NCBI GenBank assembly: GCA_022843405.1
Contig: JALHNQ010000005.1
Span: 1-64,000 of the forward strand
DNA: 64,000 nucleotides
DNA from: Methylocystis sp.
Lineage (GTDB): Bacteria; Pseudomonadota; Alphaproteobacteria; Rhizobiales; Beijerinckiaceae
Direction: 5' to 3'
Positions 41,340 to 50,948 of this stretch are shown piece after piece. How positions within the stretch are numbered: the stretch's first letter is position 1; the number at the start of each line of letters is the position of its first letter. The position numbers and the translations under genes are program-made. Below the pieces are notes generated by a model, which was given only the letters and a program-made list of their open reading frames with translations, did no database searches and had not been told where the DNA came from.

Positions 41340-42706
41340 ACCCGTTCTCCCAACGCCGCGAGGAGATAAGCGAGCGCCACGCGCGTTTCGCCGTCGGCGC
41401 GGCCGTCGACTTTCCACCGGCGGAAGTGGCGCTGAAACGCCTCGACCGCATGAACCGTCTGCGCGTCATAAATGCCAGTCGCATCGACGCCATAGCCGTA
41501 GGCGGCAAGGTCGCGCTGGAGCGAGGCGACCTTGGCGCCGTCGTCGCCGAACGACACTGTCGTTGCGCCTTCCGACGAGGCGTTCTCGACAATCCGCCCG
41601 ACGCCCCGGCGCGCGAGCTCCTCCCAGGGAAAGAACTCGCCCGGATCGCGCTTGCGGCCGGGGGCGATGTCGGAATGCGCCAGCACGCGCTCTGGAGGTA
41701 TCGCATGGCGCTGGCAGATGTCGCGGGCGAGCGCCGCCGTGGCCTCGATTTGCGCCGCAGTATATGGGCGTGGGTCGAGGTAGCCGGGATGAACGATCTC
41801 GATTCCGATCGACGCGGAATTCATGTCGGTCTCGCCAGCCCAGACGCTTATTCCGGCATGCCAGGCACGCCGCGACTCCGGCACGAGCTGCAGCACGCGG
41901 CCGTCCTCCTCGACGACATAATGCGCCGAGACCTGCGAGCGGGGGCTGCACAGCAGGGCGAGCGCCGCTTCCCCGGTTTGCATCCCCGTGTAATGGAGCA
42001 CCACCGACGAAATCGGCCGCAGGCGCGCGCCGTGATTGGGCGAGGGGCATATTCCCGCGCCGGCGTAGTCCGGCGCGAAGAAGCCTTCGCCATCGCGCCA
42101 CGGCTGCGTCGCGGCGAGCCATTCCCCAGCGCGGACCTCAGGCTCGGCGTTGCGCAGAACGTCGGTGACGACGCAGGCAGCGTCCGCGCCCGCGGCCAAC
42201 GCGGCGATCGCGCGCTCTGGGGTCAGTCCGCCGATCGCGACCAGCGGCGTCTCGCCGATCGCCGCCTTCCAGGCGCCGATGCGGCCAAGCCCCTGCGGCG
42301 CAACGGCCATTTGTTTCAGAAGCGTCGGATAGATCGGCCCGAGCGCGACATAGTCGGCGGCGAGAGACAGAGCGCGGTCGAGTTCGGCTTCGTCATGAGT
42401 CGAAACGCCAATCCTGACGCCGGCGCGGCGCAGCGCGGGAATATCCGCCCCGTCAAGATCGCCTTGGCCGAGATGGACAAAATCGCAGCCCGCGTCGATC
42501 GCGAGCCGCCAATAGTCATTGACGATCAGTTGCGCGCCGTATCGCGCGCAAATGTCCCGCGCCATCGCGATCTGCGCGCGCAGGTCGGGTTCGGCGCGAT
42601 CCTTCGCCCGCAGCTGCGCGAGCTTGACGCCCTGCGGCAAGAGGCGGGTCAGCCAATCGGCGTCGTCGACGATAAGATAGAAGGGATCGAGCTTCAGCGC
42701 CGCCAC
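41336..42706 (-). CDS. thiE: ThiE-like thiamine-phosphate synthase fused to N-acetylmuramoyl-L-alanine amidase with PG-binding domain
   Basis: This 456-residue frame joins two unrelated enzymes. Residues 1-200 are ThiE-like: QLRAKD, VNDYWRLAIDAGCDFVHLGQGD, GVSTHDEAELDRAL, YVALGPIYPTLLK and PLVAIGGLTPERA. From about residue 212 (FAPDYAGAGICPSPNHGARLRPISSVVLHYTG) to 365 it is an AmiD-type amidase_2, with His238 and the AHSDIAPGRKRDPG motif (His344, Asp354) as probable zinc ligands. Residues about 385-450 form a peptidoglycan-binding domain. There is no in-frame start codon or stop at the junction. No signal peptide is present, which is odd for a wall amidase. It follows thiG by 14 nt. A lost stop or a base deletion between two genes is the alternative. 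Confidence 0.82.
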   Translation of the reverse strand: MAALKLDPFYLIVDDADWLTRLLPQGVKLAQLRAKDRAEPDLRAQIAMARDICARYGAQLIVNDYWRLAIDAGCDFVHLGQGDLDGADIPALRRAGVRIGVSTHDEAELDRALSLAADYVALGPIYPTLLKQMAVAPQGLGRIGAWKAAIGETPLVAIGGLTPERAIAALAAGADAACVVTDVLRNAEPEVRAGEWLAATQPWRDGEGFFAPDYAGAGICPSPNHGARLRPISSVVLHYTGMQTGEAALALLCSPRSQVSAHYVVEEDGRVLQLVPESRRAWHAGISVWAGETDMNSASIGIEIVHPGYLDPRPYTAAQIEATAALARDICQRHAIPPERVLAHSDIAPGRKRDPGEFFPWEELARRGVGRIVENASSEGATTVSFGDDGAKVASLQRDLAAYGYGVDATGIYDAQTVHAVEAFQRHFRRWKVDGRADGETRVALAYLLAALGERV

Positions 42707-42720
42707 TGCCCCACTTTCCC

Positions 42721-43515
42721 TCAGGCCAGTTTATCGAAAGGACGGCCGATGACGGGCGTCGACGGCTCGGCCATGTCGCGCGGGGTCATCGGCTCGGCAA
42801 GGAAGCCCGCCCGGCCCGCTTCGATCGCGAGGGCGAAGGCGCGCGCCATCCGCACGGGGTCGCCGGCGCGCGAAACGGCGGTGTTGAGCAGCACCGCGTC
42901 GTAACCCATCTCCATGACCTGCGCGGCGTGGGACGGCGCGCCGATCCCGGCGTCGACGATGAGCGGCGTATCGGGAAAGTGCGCGCGCAGCGCCCGTAGC
43001 GCGAAAATATCGTTGACGCCCCGCCCGGAGCCGATCGGCGCCGCCCAAGGCATCAGCACGCGACAACCGGCGTCGAGCAGTCTATCGGCGACGACGAGAT
43101 CGTCGGTCGTATAGGGGAAGACCTTGAAGCCGTCGTCGGAAAGAGCCCGCGCCGCCTCGACGAGCCCGAAGACGTCGGGCTGGAGCGTGTCCTCTTCGCC
43201 GATCACTTCGAGCTTGATCCAATCGGTCGCGAAGACCTCTCGCGCCATCTGCGCGGTGGCGATCGCCTCCTTGGCGGTGCGGCAGCCGGCGGTATTGGGA
43301 AGCACCCGGACGCCGATGTCGCGGACAAGACTCCAAAACGCTTCGCCCGCCCGAGCCCCGCCAGCCTCACGCCGAAGCGAGACCGTGACGATTTCGCAGC
43401 CTGACGCGCGGATGGCCTCTGCGAGGATCGCCGGCGAGGGATAGCGCGCCGTCCCGAGCAGCAGCCGCGAGGACAGCGCGACGTCGTAGAGGGTGAGGGG
43501 ATCGGCGCTGGTCAT
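42721..43515 (-). CDS. thiG: Thiazole synthase
   Basis: The 264-residue protein begins [27 protein letters not shown] and shows [97 protein letters not shown]. It forms the thiazole ring of thiamine from deoxyxylulose phosphate, dehydroglycine and ThiS-bound sulfur. I chose the ATG at 43515. A small unrelated gene separates it from thiS. Confidence 0.94.
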   Translation of the reverse strand: MTSADPLTLYDVALSSRLLLGTARYPSPAILAEAIRASGCEIVTVSLRREAGGARAGEAFWSLVRDIGVRVLPNTAGCRTAKEAIATAQMAREVFATDWIKLEVIGEEDTLQPDVFGLVEAARALSDDGFKVFPYTTDDLVVADRLLDAGCRVLMPWAAPIGSGRGVNDIFALRALRAHFPDTPLIVDAGIGAPSHAAQVMEMGYDAVLLNTAVSRAGDPVRMARAFALAIEAGRAGFLAEPMTPRDMAEPSTPVIGRPFDKLA

Positions 43516-43546
43516 TGGTCGCCTCCACCCGCAAGTGACCCGCAAG

Positions 43547-43771
43547 TCACCTCAGGAAGAGCTTTCCGAGCACGAGAAGCGTCAGCGTGAGATTTGTCGC
43601 CAACATCCATTTGATTGTGTTGAATTCGCCGCGCAACGTCGCGAATTCATGTTTCACGTCCTGATGTTTGTTGTCGACGCCAGCCATCGCCTCCGCCGCT
43701 TTGCGCGCTTTTTCCTCGCTCGCGCCAGCGTCACGAAGCGCGTCATAGATTTCGGAAATCATTGTGCTCAT
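43547..43771 (-). CDS. Small coiled-coil membrane protein inserted in the thi operon
   Basis: The 74-residue protein [74 protein letters not shown] has a helical region, a short coiled coil and one C-terminal transmembrane helix, the plan of DUF1640-like/CCDC90-type small proteins. Function is unknown. It lies between thiS and thiG on the same strand, although no thiamine role is known for this type of protein. Confidence 0.7.
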   Translation of the reverse strand: MSTMISEIYDALRDAGASEEKARKAAEAMAGVDNKHQDVKHEFATLRGEFNTIKWMLATNLTLTLLVLGKLFLR

Positions 43772-43817
43772 GGATTATTCCTAGCACGAAGCCGGATTCC
43801 CCGGAAGGCGGCGATCG

Positions 43818-44015
43818 TCACCCGCCCTGTCGAGGCGTCACGATCTCGACGGCGTCGCCTTCGCGAAGCGGCGTCTCGGAGCGGTCCTTGGCGCGCACGA
43901 ATTCCTGGTTCAAGGCGGTGCCGACGGTCTTTTCGTCATACCCCAGTTCCTGCAGCAGCGTTTGCAATGTCGTGGCGCGGACGTCCTGCGGTCGCCCGTT
44001 GATTTGAATGAGCAT
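43818..44015 (-). CDS. thiS: Sulfur-carrier protein ThiS
   Basis: The 65-residue ubiquitin-like protein MLIQINGRPQDVRATTLQTLLQELGYDEKTVGTALNQEFVRAKDRSETPLREGDAVEIVTPRQGG ends in the required Gly-Gly, where the thiocarboxylate forms. Its start lies 80 nt inside the end of thiO in another frame. Confidence 0.93.
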   Translation of the reverse strand: MLIQINGRPQDVRATTLQTLLQELGYDEKTVGTALNQEFVRAKDRSETPLREGDAVEIVTPRQGG

Positions 44016-44994
44016 CCATCACCTCTGGGAAATACCCGTCGTTTACGACGACCTCCCCAACACGACGCGCCAAAGCCGGCGCGAGCAGGAACCCGTGGCG
44101 GTAGAGCCCATTGATATAGAGTGTGCGATCCCGTTTCAAAAGACGCGGCAGATTGTCGACGAACGCCGGCCGCAGGTCCGACCCCGTCTCGACGATCTCG
44201 GCCTCGGCGAAGGCCGGGTGGATGGCGAAGGCCGAATTGACGAGTTCGACGACGGAGCGCGCGGTGACTCGCGCCCGCTCCTCATTCTCGATCATCGTCG
44301 CGCCGACCATGAACGCGCCCGCGCCGCGCGGAACGACATAAACCGGCCGGCGCGGGTGCAGCATGCGCACGGGACGCGAGAAAGAAATCTCTTCGCTGCG
44401 CAAGATCAGCATTTCGCCTTTGACGCCGCGAAGGCCGGGAAGCGCGTCGCGCGCCGAGAGGCCGCGGCAGTCGACGGTCCAATCCGGAATGGTCGCCAGC
44501 CCTGCCCCGTCCTGCCCAAAATGGAAAATGACATTCGGCATTTGCGCGAGGCGCCTGGTCAGCGCGGCCATGGCGGCGCGGGGGTCGAGATGCGCTTCTT
44601 TGGGAAAAAACAGCCCCGCCTCGAAACGTCCGGCGAGATCCGGCTCCAGGGCCGCGACGCCCTCGCCGTTCAGCGTTTCGAACTGGCTGGTCCGGCGGGC
44701 GAAGTCGAAAAGTTCGGCGCGCTCGCGCCGGGGCGCCACGACAAGGCTGCCGGCGACCGTCGCGACGCCGATGTCGCGCGACCAGAAGTCAAGCGCTTCT
44801 TCGCCCAATGTCGCAACCAAAGGTTCGGCGTTTTCCAGTTCGCACCAGGGCGCGATCATGCCGCCAGCAAAGCGCGAGCACCCCAGGCCCGGCCCCTGCT
44901 CGCGTTCGACGATTTCGACGTCAACGCCCTTGCGCGCAAGCGCATGGGCGGCGCAAAGGCCGGCGACGCCGGCGCCGATCACGCGCGCGAGCAT
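43936..44994 (-). CDS. thiO: Glycine oxidase ThiO
   Basis: The 352-residue FAD enzyme has VIGAGVAGLCAAHALARKGVDVEIVER at the N-terminus, CSRFAGGMIAPWCELENAE, VDCRGLSARD and, near the C-terminus, LYINGLYRHGFLLAPALA. It oxidises glycine to dehydroglycine for thiazole synthesis. It is the first gene of the thiamine operon, 35 nt after the TPP riboswitch. The last 26 residues are encoded within thiS in a different frame and look non-homologous, so the overlap of 80 nt may have arisen by loss of the original stop codon. Confidence 0.92.
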   Translation of the reverse strand: MLARVIGAGVAGLCAAHALARKGVDVEIVEREQGPGLGCSRFAGGMIAPWCELENAEPLVATLGEEALDFWSRDIGVATVAGSLVVAPRRERAELFDFARRTSQFETLNGEGVAALEPDLAGRFEAGLFFPKEAHLDPRAAMAALTRRLAQMPNVIFHFGQDGAGLATIPDWTVDCRGLSARDALPGLRGVKGEMLILRSEEISFSRPVRMLHPRRPVYVVPRGAGAFMVGATMIENEERARVTARSVVELVNSAFAIHPAFAEAEIVETGSDLRPAFVDNLPRLLKRDRTLYINGLYRHGFLLAPALARRVGEVVVNDGYFPEVMDAHSNQRATAGRPRHDIANAAAGTGV

Positions 44995-45028
44995 GAACGG
45001 CCCCCATCTACGAATGTTGCCGACACCA

Positions 45029-45125
45029 TCCCTCCGCCAGTCTCAACTGGATCAGGTTCGAAGGGTCGCCACGCCCGCGCCTCGCGACGCGCCAGCGGCC
45101 TCTCAGCCCCCCTGGCGGCGACCTT
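45029..45125 (-). ncRNA. TPP riboswitch (THI element)
   Basis: On the minus strand the segment contains GGGGGGCTGAGAG, then GACCCTTCGAACCTGATC and GACTGGCGGAGGGA, the conserved THI-box core. P1 pairs CCGCCAG with CTGGCGG. It precedes thiO and the rest of the thiamine operon, so thiamine diphosphate should lower expression of all downstream genes, including the fused amidase. Confidence 0.95.
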
Positions 45126-45311
45126 CGCTCTCGCCGCCGGGCGGGGCTCCCCCGGCACGCCTAGGCTCGCGCGAAAGCGCCGCGCCAGTCAAGCGTTGCG
45201 CGTGCTTTCTCCTTCCGGCGCTGCGCTTCGGCACTTGCCAGAATTCAATCGTTAGCCCAGTTTGGCCAAGACAAAGCGCATTGAAAAGCGCCGCATATGG
45301 GGAGAGAAATC

Positions 45312-45911
45312 ATGAGCTTTCGTCGCAAAACGGCCTGCGTCCACAGGACGTTGGCCCTTCTTGGCCTGCTCGCCTCAACGACTTGGTTTGGCGCAACTTT
45401 CGCCACGCCCGCCACGGCCGCGCAGCTTGGACAATATTTCCCCATTCCAAATTCGCTGAGCGTCAGCGGCGTTCCCCGCGACTCGCTCCTCAAAATTCAG
45501 TCGAAATGGCTGCAGAACGGCCTCGACAATCTCAAGAAGGCGCGCACCGACGCCGAAGCGGCGCTTGAAAAGGCGAAGGCCGGCGCGACCGATCAGGTCG
45601 GCGCAGCTGAGGAGAGCCTCAAGAAGATCGACGCGATGATTGCGGAGACTCAGGAAGAACTGGCGCTTTCCGACAACAATGATTCCTCGCATGACATACA
45701 AAGAGAGCGCAAACGCAAGTTGATGCTCCATCTCAATCAGTGGATCAATGAACTCAATCGCCTCGCCACGGAGCAGATGAAGATCGCGATCATGAAGGAC
45801 GGCGCCGAGGCGATGGCGGCGCAAAACCGCAACTATCAATTGTCCGAGCAAGCGGACAATCTCGAAAAATCCAAGACCGACGCCAGCATTACGGACTGGG
45901 CGGCGAAATAG
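45312..45911 (+). CDS. Exported coiled-coil protein of unknown function
   Basis: The 199-residue protein has a signal peptide (LALLGLLASTTWFGATFATPATAAQ), a short region PIPNSLSVSGVPRDSLLKIQSKW, then long helices rich in Ala, Lys and Glu (NGLDNLKKARTDAEAALEKAKAGATDQ to SEQADNLEKSKTDASI) that should form coiled coils. I do not recognise the family. I start it at ATG 45312 behind GGGGAGAGAAATC. It is divergent from the thiamine operon and convergent to zapA. Confidence 0.7.
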   Translation: MSFRRKTACVHRTLALLGLLASTTWFGATFATPATAAQLGQYFPIPNSLSVSGVPRDSLLKIQSKWLQNGLDNLKKARTDAEAALEKAKAGATDQVGAAEESLKKIDAMIAETQEELALSDNNDSSHDIQRERKRKLMLHLNQWINELNRLATEQMKIAIMKDGAEAMAAQNRNYQLSEQADNLEKSKTDASITDWAAK

Positions 45912-45935
45912 TCCGCAAAGTTCGAGAAGGCTCTT

Positions 45936-46319
45936 CTAGAGAATCTCGTCCGCCGGCTCGGCCGGCCTCGACAGATCGCCGTTGAGCTTGGCGAGCCGGC
46001 GCGTCGCGTCCTTGAGCGCCTGCGACGCGCGCGCCGACAATGCGTCGTTCGCCTGGCGCGCGGCGTCGAGTTCAGCACGCAGCCCCGCGACATCCGCTTC
46101 CACGGCCTGCGCTTTGGCGCGCGCGTCGGTCGCCTCGTCGGCGATGGCGAGCGCCGCCATCACGATGATGCGTTGCTCGCCGATCTCGCCGAAATTCTCG
46201 CGCATCGACTCGATCTTGCCCTCGAGGTAATGGGCGAGCGCTTCGATGCGCTGCTCCTCGCCATCCTCGCAGGACATGCGATAGGTGCGGCCGGCGATGG
46301 AGAGGACGACAGAGCCCAT
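45936..46319 (-). CDS. zapA: Cell division protein ZapA
   Basis: The 127-residue protein has the ZapA N-terminal domain (VVLSIAGRTYRMSCEDGEEQRIEALAHYLEGKIESMRENFGEIGEQRIIVMAALAIADE) and a C-terminal coiled coil. ZapA cross-links FtsZ filaments. I chose the ATG at 46319; the longer frame upstream lies inside the DUF4164 gene. A one-base gap separates it from that gene. Confidence 0.88.
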   Translation of the reverse strand: MGSVVLSIAGRTYRMSCEDGEEQRIEALAHYLEGKIESMRENFGEIGEQRIIVMAALAIADEATDARAKAQAVEADVAGLRAELDAARQANDALSARASQALKDATRRLAKLNGDLSRPAEPADEIL

Positions 46320-46320
46320 G

Positions 46321-46644
46321 TCAGTCCTCCCGAACCGGCGCCGCGACCGCCGCGCCGAGCGCGGCGGCGACGCCTTCGCTTGCGGACTCAAGTCGCCGCA
46401 ACACTTCGTCGCGGCTCTTCTCCAGGGCGTTCTGCCGCGCCAGCGCGGCGTCGAGATCGAGCGCGAGTCGCGAACGGTCGTCCTGCATGATGGCGAGTTC
46501 TTCTTGAAGTTCGGCGTTGGACGCCTCGTCTTCGAGCTTGCCGGCGACAGTGCGTTCCAATTGCGCGATCGCCATCTGCAGTTCGGCGATGTCGGCCTCT
46601 ACCCTCTTGGCGTTTTCGTCGTCGCGCTTATTTGATTGGTTCAT
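46321..46644 (-). CDS. DUF4164 family coiled-coil protein
   Basis: The 107-residue protein from MNQSNKRDDENAKRVEADIAELQMAIAQLERTV is almost entirely heptad-repeat coiled coil and matches DUF4164, which precedes zapA in many Rhizobiales. The function is unknown but the fixed order suggests a part in division. zapA starts one base after its stop codon. Confidence 0.8.
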   Translation of the reverse strand: MNQSNKRDDENAKRVEADIAELQMAIAQLERTVAGKLEDEASNAELQEELAIMQDDRSRLALDLDAALARQNALEKSRDEVLRRLESASEGVAAALGAAVAAPVRED

Positions 46645-46873
46645 CGCCGGTAGCCGGAGTCGCAAGGCTTTCGGTCGCGGCGAACCCCGCCGGGCGATTC
46701 GCCTGCCAGCCTGTTCCTAACATGATTCAGGCAATTCGAAACCGCTCGCAACGGCGCAGCCTCGGCGCGTTGACAGGGGGGCGCGAGGTGCTATCACACG
46801 CCAGCCTTCGAAGCCCAAGGGCCCGAAGGGCGACGGCCGCGCGGGTTTGCCGCGGCGCAAGGAGAGTCGTGAA

Positions 46874-47881
<1,008 letters not shown>

Positions 47882-47952
47882 GCTTCGCGCCAATATGCCG
47901 GCGCGGGCGTGATCGTCCGCGTCTCTTTTTTCAAGCCGCGATTGGATGTTTC

Positions 47953-49146
47953 ATGGCCGCCTTCCGCACTCTCGACGACGCAGACGTGAAGGGCAAAAGA
48001 GTCCTGCTGCGCGTCGATCTCAACGTGCCGACCGAAGAGGGTCGGGTCACGGACGCGACGCGCATCGAGCGCGCGCTGCCGACGATCAACGAGATCGCTG
48101 AAAAAGGCGGCAGGGTCATTCTGCTTTCGCATTTCGGCCGGCCGAAGGGCCAGCGCGTCGACGAGGATTCGCTGCGTCAGGTCGTCCCGGCGATCGAACA
48201 TCTGCTCAAACGCAAAATCGCCTTCGCCGACGACTGCGTGGGAGAGGACGCGGCGCTGGTCGTCGACTCGCTCGAGGACGGCGACGTCGCTTTGCTCGAA
48301 AACACCCGCTTCCACAAGGGCGAGGAAAAGAACGCCGACGACTTTGCCGAGGCGCTCGCCAAGAACGGCGACATTTTCGTCAGCGACGCCTTCTCCGCGA
48401 CGCATCGCGCCCACGCCTCGACCGAGGGTTTGGCGCACAGACTGCCTGCCTACGCCGGCCGCGCCATGCAGGCGGAACTCGACGCGCTGCAATCGGCGCT
48501 CGCCCGTCCAGAGCGCCCGGTCATGGCGATCGTCGGCGGCGCGAAAGTTTCAACCAAGCTCGAACTCCTCGGCAATCTCGTCGACAAGGTCGATTATCTC
48601 GTCATCGGCGGCGGCATGGCGAACACTTTCCTGGCGGCGCAAGGCAAGTCCGTCGGCAAGTCGCTGTGCGAACATGATCTCGGCGGCGCCGCGCGGGAGA
48701 TTCTGGCGAAGGCGGAAAAGGCCGGCTGCGAGATCGTTCTCCCGGTCGACGCTACGGTCGCGCAGAGATTCGAGGCGCATGCGCCGTCGCATATCGTCTC
48801 TGTCGATCATGTCGGCGAAGGCGACATGATCCTCGATGTCGGGCCGAAGTCGATCGCCCATGTCGAATCGCTTCTCGCCAAGTGCAAGACGCTGGTGTGG
48901 AACGGCCCGTTCGGCGCATTTGAACTGCCGCCTTTCGACGAGGGCACCAATGCGGTGGCGCAGACGGCGGCGCGGCTGACCGTCGACGGCAAGCTGCGGT
49001 CGATCGCCGGCGGCGGCGACACGGTGGCGGCGCTCAATCAGGCGCATGTCGCCCAGGAATTCTCTTATGTCTCGACGGCCGGCGGCGCCTTTCTCGAATG
49101 GCTCGAAGGCAAGACTCTGCCGGGCGTCGCCGCGCTGATGCGGTAG
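47953..49146 (+). CDS. pgk: Phosphoglycerate kinase
   Basis: The 397-residue protein shows [76 protein letters not shown] and, near the end, [14 protein letters not shown], the full PGK set. It makes ATP and 3-phosphoglycerate from the product of the preceding enzyme. I chose the ATG at 47953, where homologues start. Confidence 0.96.
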   Translation: MAAFRTLDDADVKGKRVLLRVDLNVPTEEGRVTDATRIERALPTINEIAEKGGRVILLSHFGRPKGQRVDEDSLRQVVPAIEHLLKRKIAFADDCVGEDAALVVDSLEDGDVALLENTRFHKGEEKNADDFAEALAKNGDIFVSDAFSATHRAHASTEGLAHRLPAYAGRAMQAELDALQSALARPERPVMAIVGGAKVSTKLELLGNLVDKVDYLVIGGGMANTFLAAQGKSVGKSLCEHDLGGAAREILAKAEKAGCEIVLPVDATVAQRFEAHAPSHIVSVDHVGEGDMILDVGPKSIAHVESLLAKCKTLVWNGPFGAFELPPFDEGTNAVAQTAARLTVDGKLRSIAGGGDTVAALNQAHVAQEFSYVSTAGGAFLEWLEGKTLPGVAALMR

Positions 49147-49220
49147 GGGCGCCCGGCCCAGATTGGCCTTGCTCTCGCAGTAAGGCGCAACGGCTTAGAA
49201 AAGATCATCGGGAGGCGAAT

Positions 49221-49808
49221 TTGGCGAGCAGTCCAATCCAAGCGGTCCCCACGGACATCGAGCACGAAAAACTCAGCCGAGAAGAATTGATCGCGCTCCT
49301 GCACGGTGTGACGGAGCAGCGCGACAACCTGCTTGCGCAATATGAATCGATGGCGCTGCAGGTCGACGAGTCAGTTCGAGAGATCGCCGCCGATGAGCTG
49401 GACGCGCAGCAGAGCGAAAAGAAGGCCGAGGCGAGCGAGCATCGCGCGGAGCTGGAAGCCGCGCATGCGGCTGAACTTTCGAGCCAACTCGACGAAGAGC
49501 GCCGGAAGCGCGCCGAGATCGCCGACGAATTTGCTCGTTTTCGCGAGGCGGCGAAGCATGCGCCGGTCCAAAATCCATGGGACGTGTTGTGGCGCGCGGC
49601 GGCGCAGATCGTCAGCGACTGGGTCGCCTGGACGCGTGCGAAAATCCCTTCGGACAGCGCGTTCCTGCCCTGGTTCGACCGAGTGGTCGAATTGGTGAAA
49701 GTCTTGAGCCGCCTGGCGTTCAAAGGCGCGCAAGCGCTCTTCGGCTGGGCGAAGCCGCACGTCATCGAACTATGGAGCCGGCTCAAGAGCGAACGCCGAC
49801 GGCAGTGA
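49221..49808 (+). CDS. Coiled-coil protein of unknown function
   Basis: The 195-residue protein starts at TTG 49221 behind GGAGGCGAAT. It has a long helical coiled coil (EELIALLHGVTEQRDNLLAQYESMALQVDESVREIAADELDAQQSEKKAEA to about residue 115), then an aromatic-rich region with possible membrane-surface helices (NPWDVLWRAAAQIVSDWVAWTRAKI, VLSRLAFKGAQALFGWA). I do not recognise the family. It follows pgk by 74 nt. A longer start at 49098 lies inside pgk and is unlikely. Confidence 0.6.
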   Translation: MASSPIQAVPTDIEHEKLSREELIALLHGVTEQRDNLLAQYESMALQVDESVREIAADELDAQQSEKKAEASEHRAELEAAHAAELSSQLDEERRKRAEIADEFARFREAAKHAPVQNPWDVLWRAAAQIVSDWVAWTRAKIPSDSAFLPWFDRVVELVKVLSRLAFKGAQALFGWAKPHVIELWSRLKSERRRQ

Positions 49809-49909
49809 GAAACGCCGGACGCTGGCGACAGTGCTAGACGGCGCCGTCATGCTATGAGGCGCCGCTTGTTTTGATCGCGGCGCGGCGGTTTTATCTCCCG
49901 CGCAGCTGA

Positions 49910-50194
49910 TTATTGAGCGCCCGGCTTCGCCGTTGCGTCCTTGACGCATTTCTTGGTGAAGCTCGCCTTGGCGGCGCCGGCCAATTTCTTCTCGATCGCG
50001 GCGGTTTCGCAAGATGCGGCGGCGGCGTCCCTTTCGCACTTCTTCATGAAGCTGTTCAGCGCCGAGCCATGCAGCTTTTTTTCGGTCGCCCGGGCGGCGC
50101 AGTCCGGTGCGGCCGGCGCCGTTTGCGCGAACGCTGCGGCGGAACCTGCAACGCCGGCGGCAAAGATCAAATAAGCCATTGTCCGTCTCAACAT
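49910..50194 (-). CDS. psiF: PsiF-repeat exported protein
   Basis: The 94-residue precursor has a signal peptide (MLRRTMAYLIFAAGVAGSAAAFA) and two PsiF repeats (CAARATEKKLHGSALNSFMKKCERD and CETAAIEKKLAGAAKASFTKKCVKD), each with two cysteines that probably form disulfides. PsiF is induced by phosphate starvation in E. coli; the role is unknown. Confidence 0.87.
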   Translation of the reverse strand: MLRRTMAYLIFAAGVAGSAAAFAQTAPAAPDCAARATEKKLHGSALNSFMKKCERDAAAASCETAAIEKKLAGAAKASFTKKCVKDATAKPGAQ

Positions 50195-50226
50195 GTCGTT
50201 GTCCTCAAATGCGCGCGCCGATACGG

Positions 50227-50391
50227 CTAAAAGAGCCAAAGCAGCGCGACCAGCGACGCCATGCCGATGGCGTCAAACATGATTCCTTCCCAAGTCGGTC
50301 CGATCCAAGTTCCCAGCGTGAGAAGGCCAACGCCGGCGACGAGGGCAAAAAATGATCCCTGAATTCCGCGGCGAGTCGGGGGTTCGGCCAT
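50227..50391 (-). CDS. Small two-helix membrane protein
   Basis: The 54-residue frame MAEPPTRRGIQGSFFALVAGVGLLTLG... ending GIMFDAIGMASLVALLWLF predicts two transmembrane helices. It ends 32 nt before psiF on the same strand, so it may share its transcript. No family is recognised; coding status is supported by length, hydrophobicity and position only. Confidence 0.5.
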   Translation of the reverse strand: MAEPPTRRGIQGSFFALVAGVGLLTLGTWIGPTWEGIMFDAIGMASLVALLWLF

Positions 50392-50948
50392 GACGTCCTC
50401 TCCACCGTTGCGAGATGGCGGTAGACGGCCTCCCAGTGTCGCTATCGTAAATCCGCGGACGCCTCCCTTGATCAGAACCCCCGTCCCTCTTCCGGGCGGC
50501 GGGCGCGCCATGGAGAACCGCCAGCCGCTCGCGCGGACGGGATCGGCAGGCGCAAGCTTACCTAGGCGCGCGTCCGGACGGGTCAAGCGTCGGCGCGCGC
50601 TGATTGCCGTTTGATTTACGGCAGTCGGGCGGCGCGGCATAATAAGCATATGAAAATAAATTGGTTGGATAGATGAACGAATCGGCGGGCGAGCGCTGGT
50701 CGCGCGACTGGGAAAGCGAATGGCGCAGTTGCAAACAAAAAACGTCGTGGCGGGCGACCCTTAGGCTGCGCCGCCGGACGCCGCGAGGCTCCGTTCGTTG
50801 GTTTCAACAGGGCCAGACTGGAAAAATGCCGCAAATTGCGATTCAAGTCGCTTTTTGCCGAATGCAAAATGGTGTCAACTGCAAAGAAACGTATCATGCG
50901 TCATCAGACGTTTCGAATGAGCGTCAAGTTCAACGAAGGTGACGATTA
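50392..50948. other. Intergenic region upstream of the FecR-domain gene
   Basis: No gene is supported in this 557-bp region. A small plus-strand frame at 50673-50942 has no recognisable similarity and biased, arginine-rich composition. The part near 50640-50670 is AT-rich and may hold a promoter. I see no known riboswitch or repeat. Confidence 0.4.

Noticed and set aside
50673-50942. Possible 89-codon gene upstream of the FecR-domain gene
   Set aside because: No homology recognised, no clear ribosome site, and arginine-rich composition typical of random GC-rich frames.
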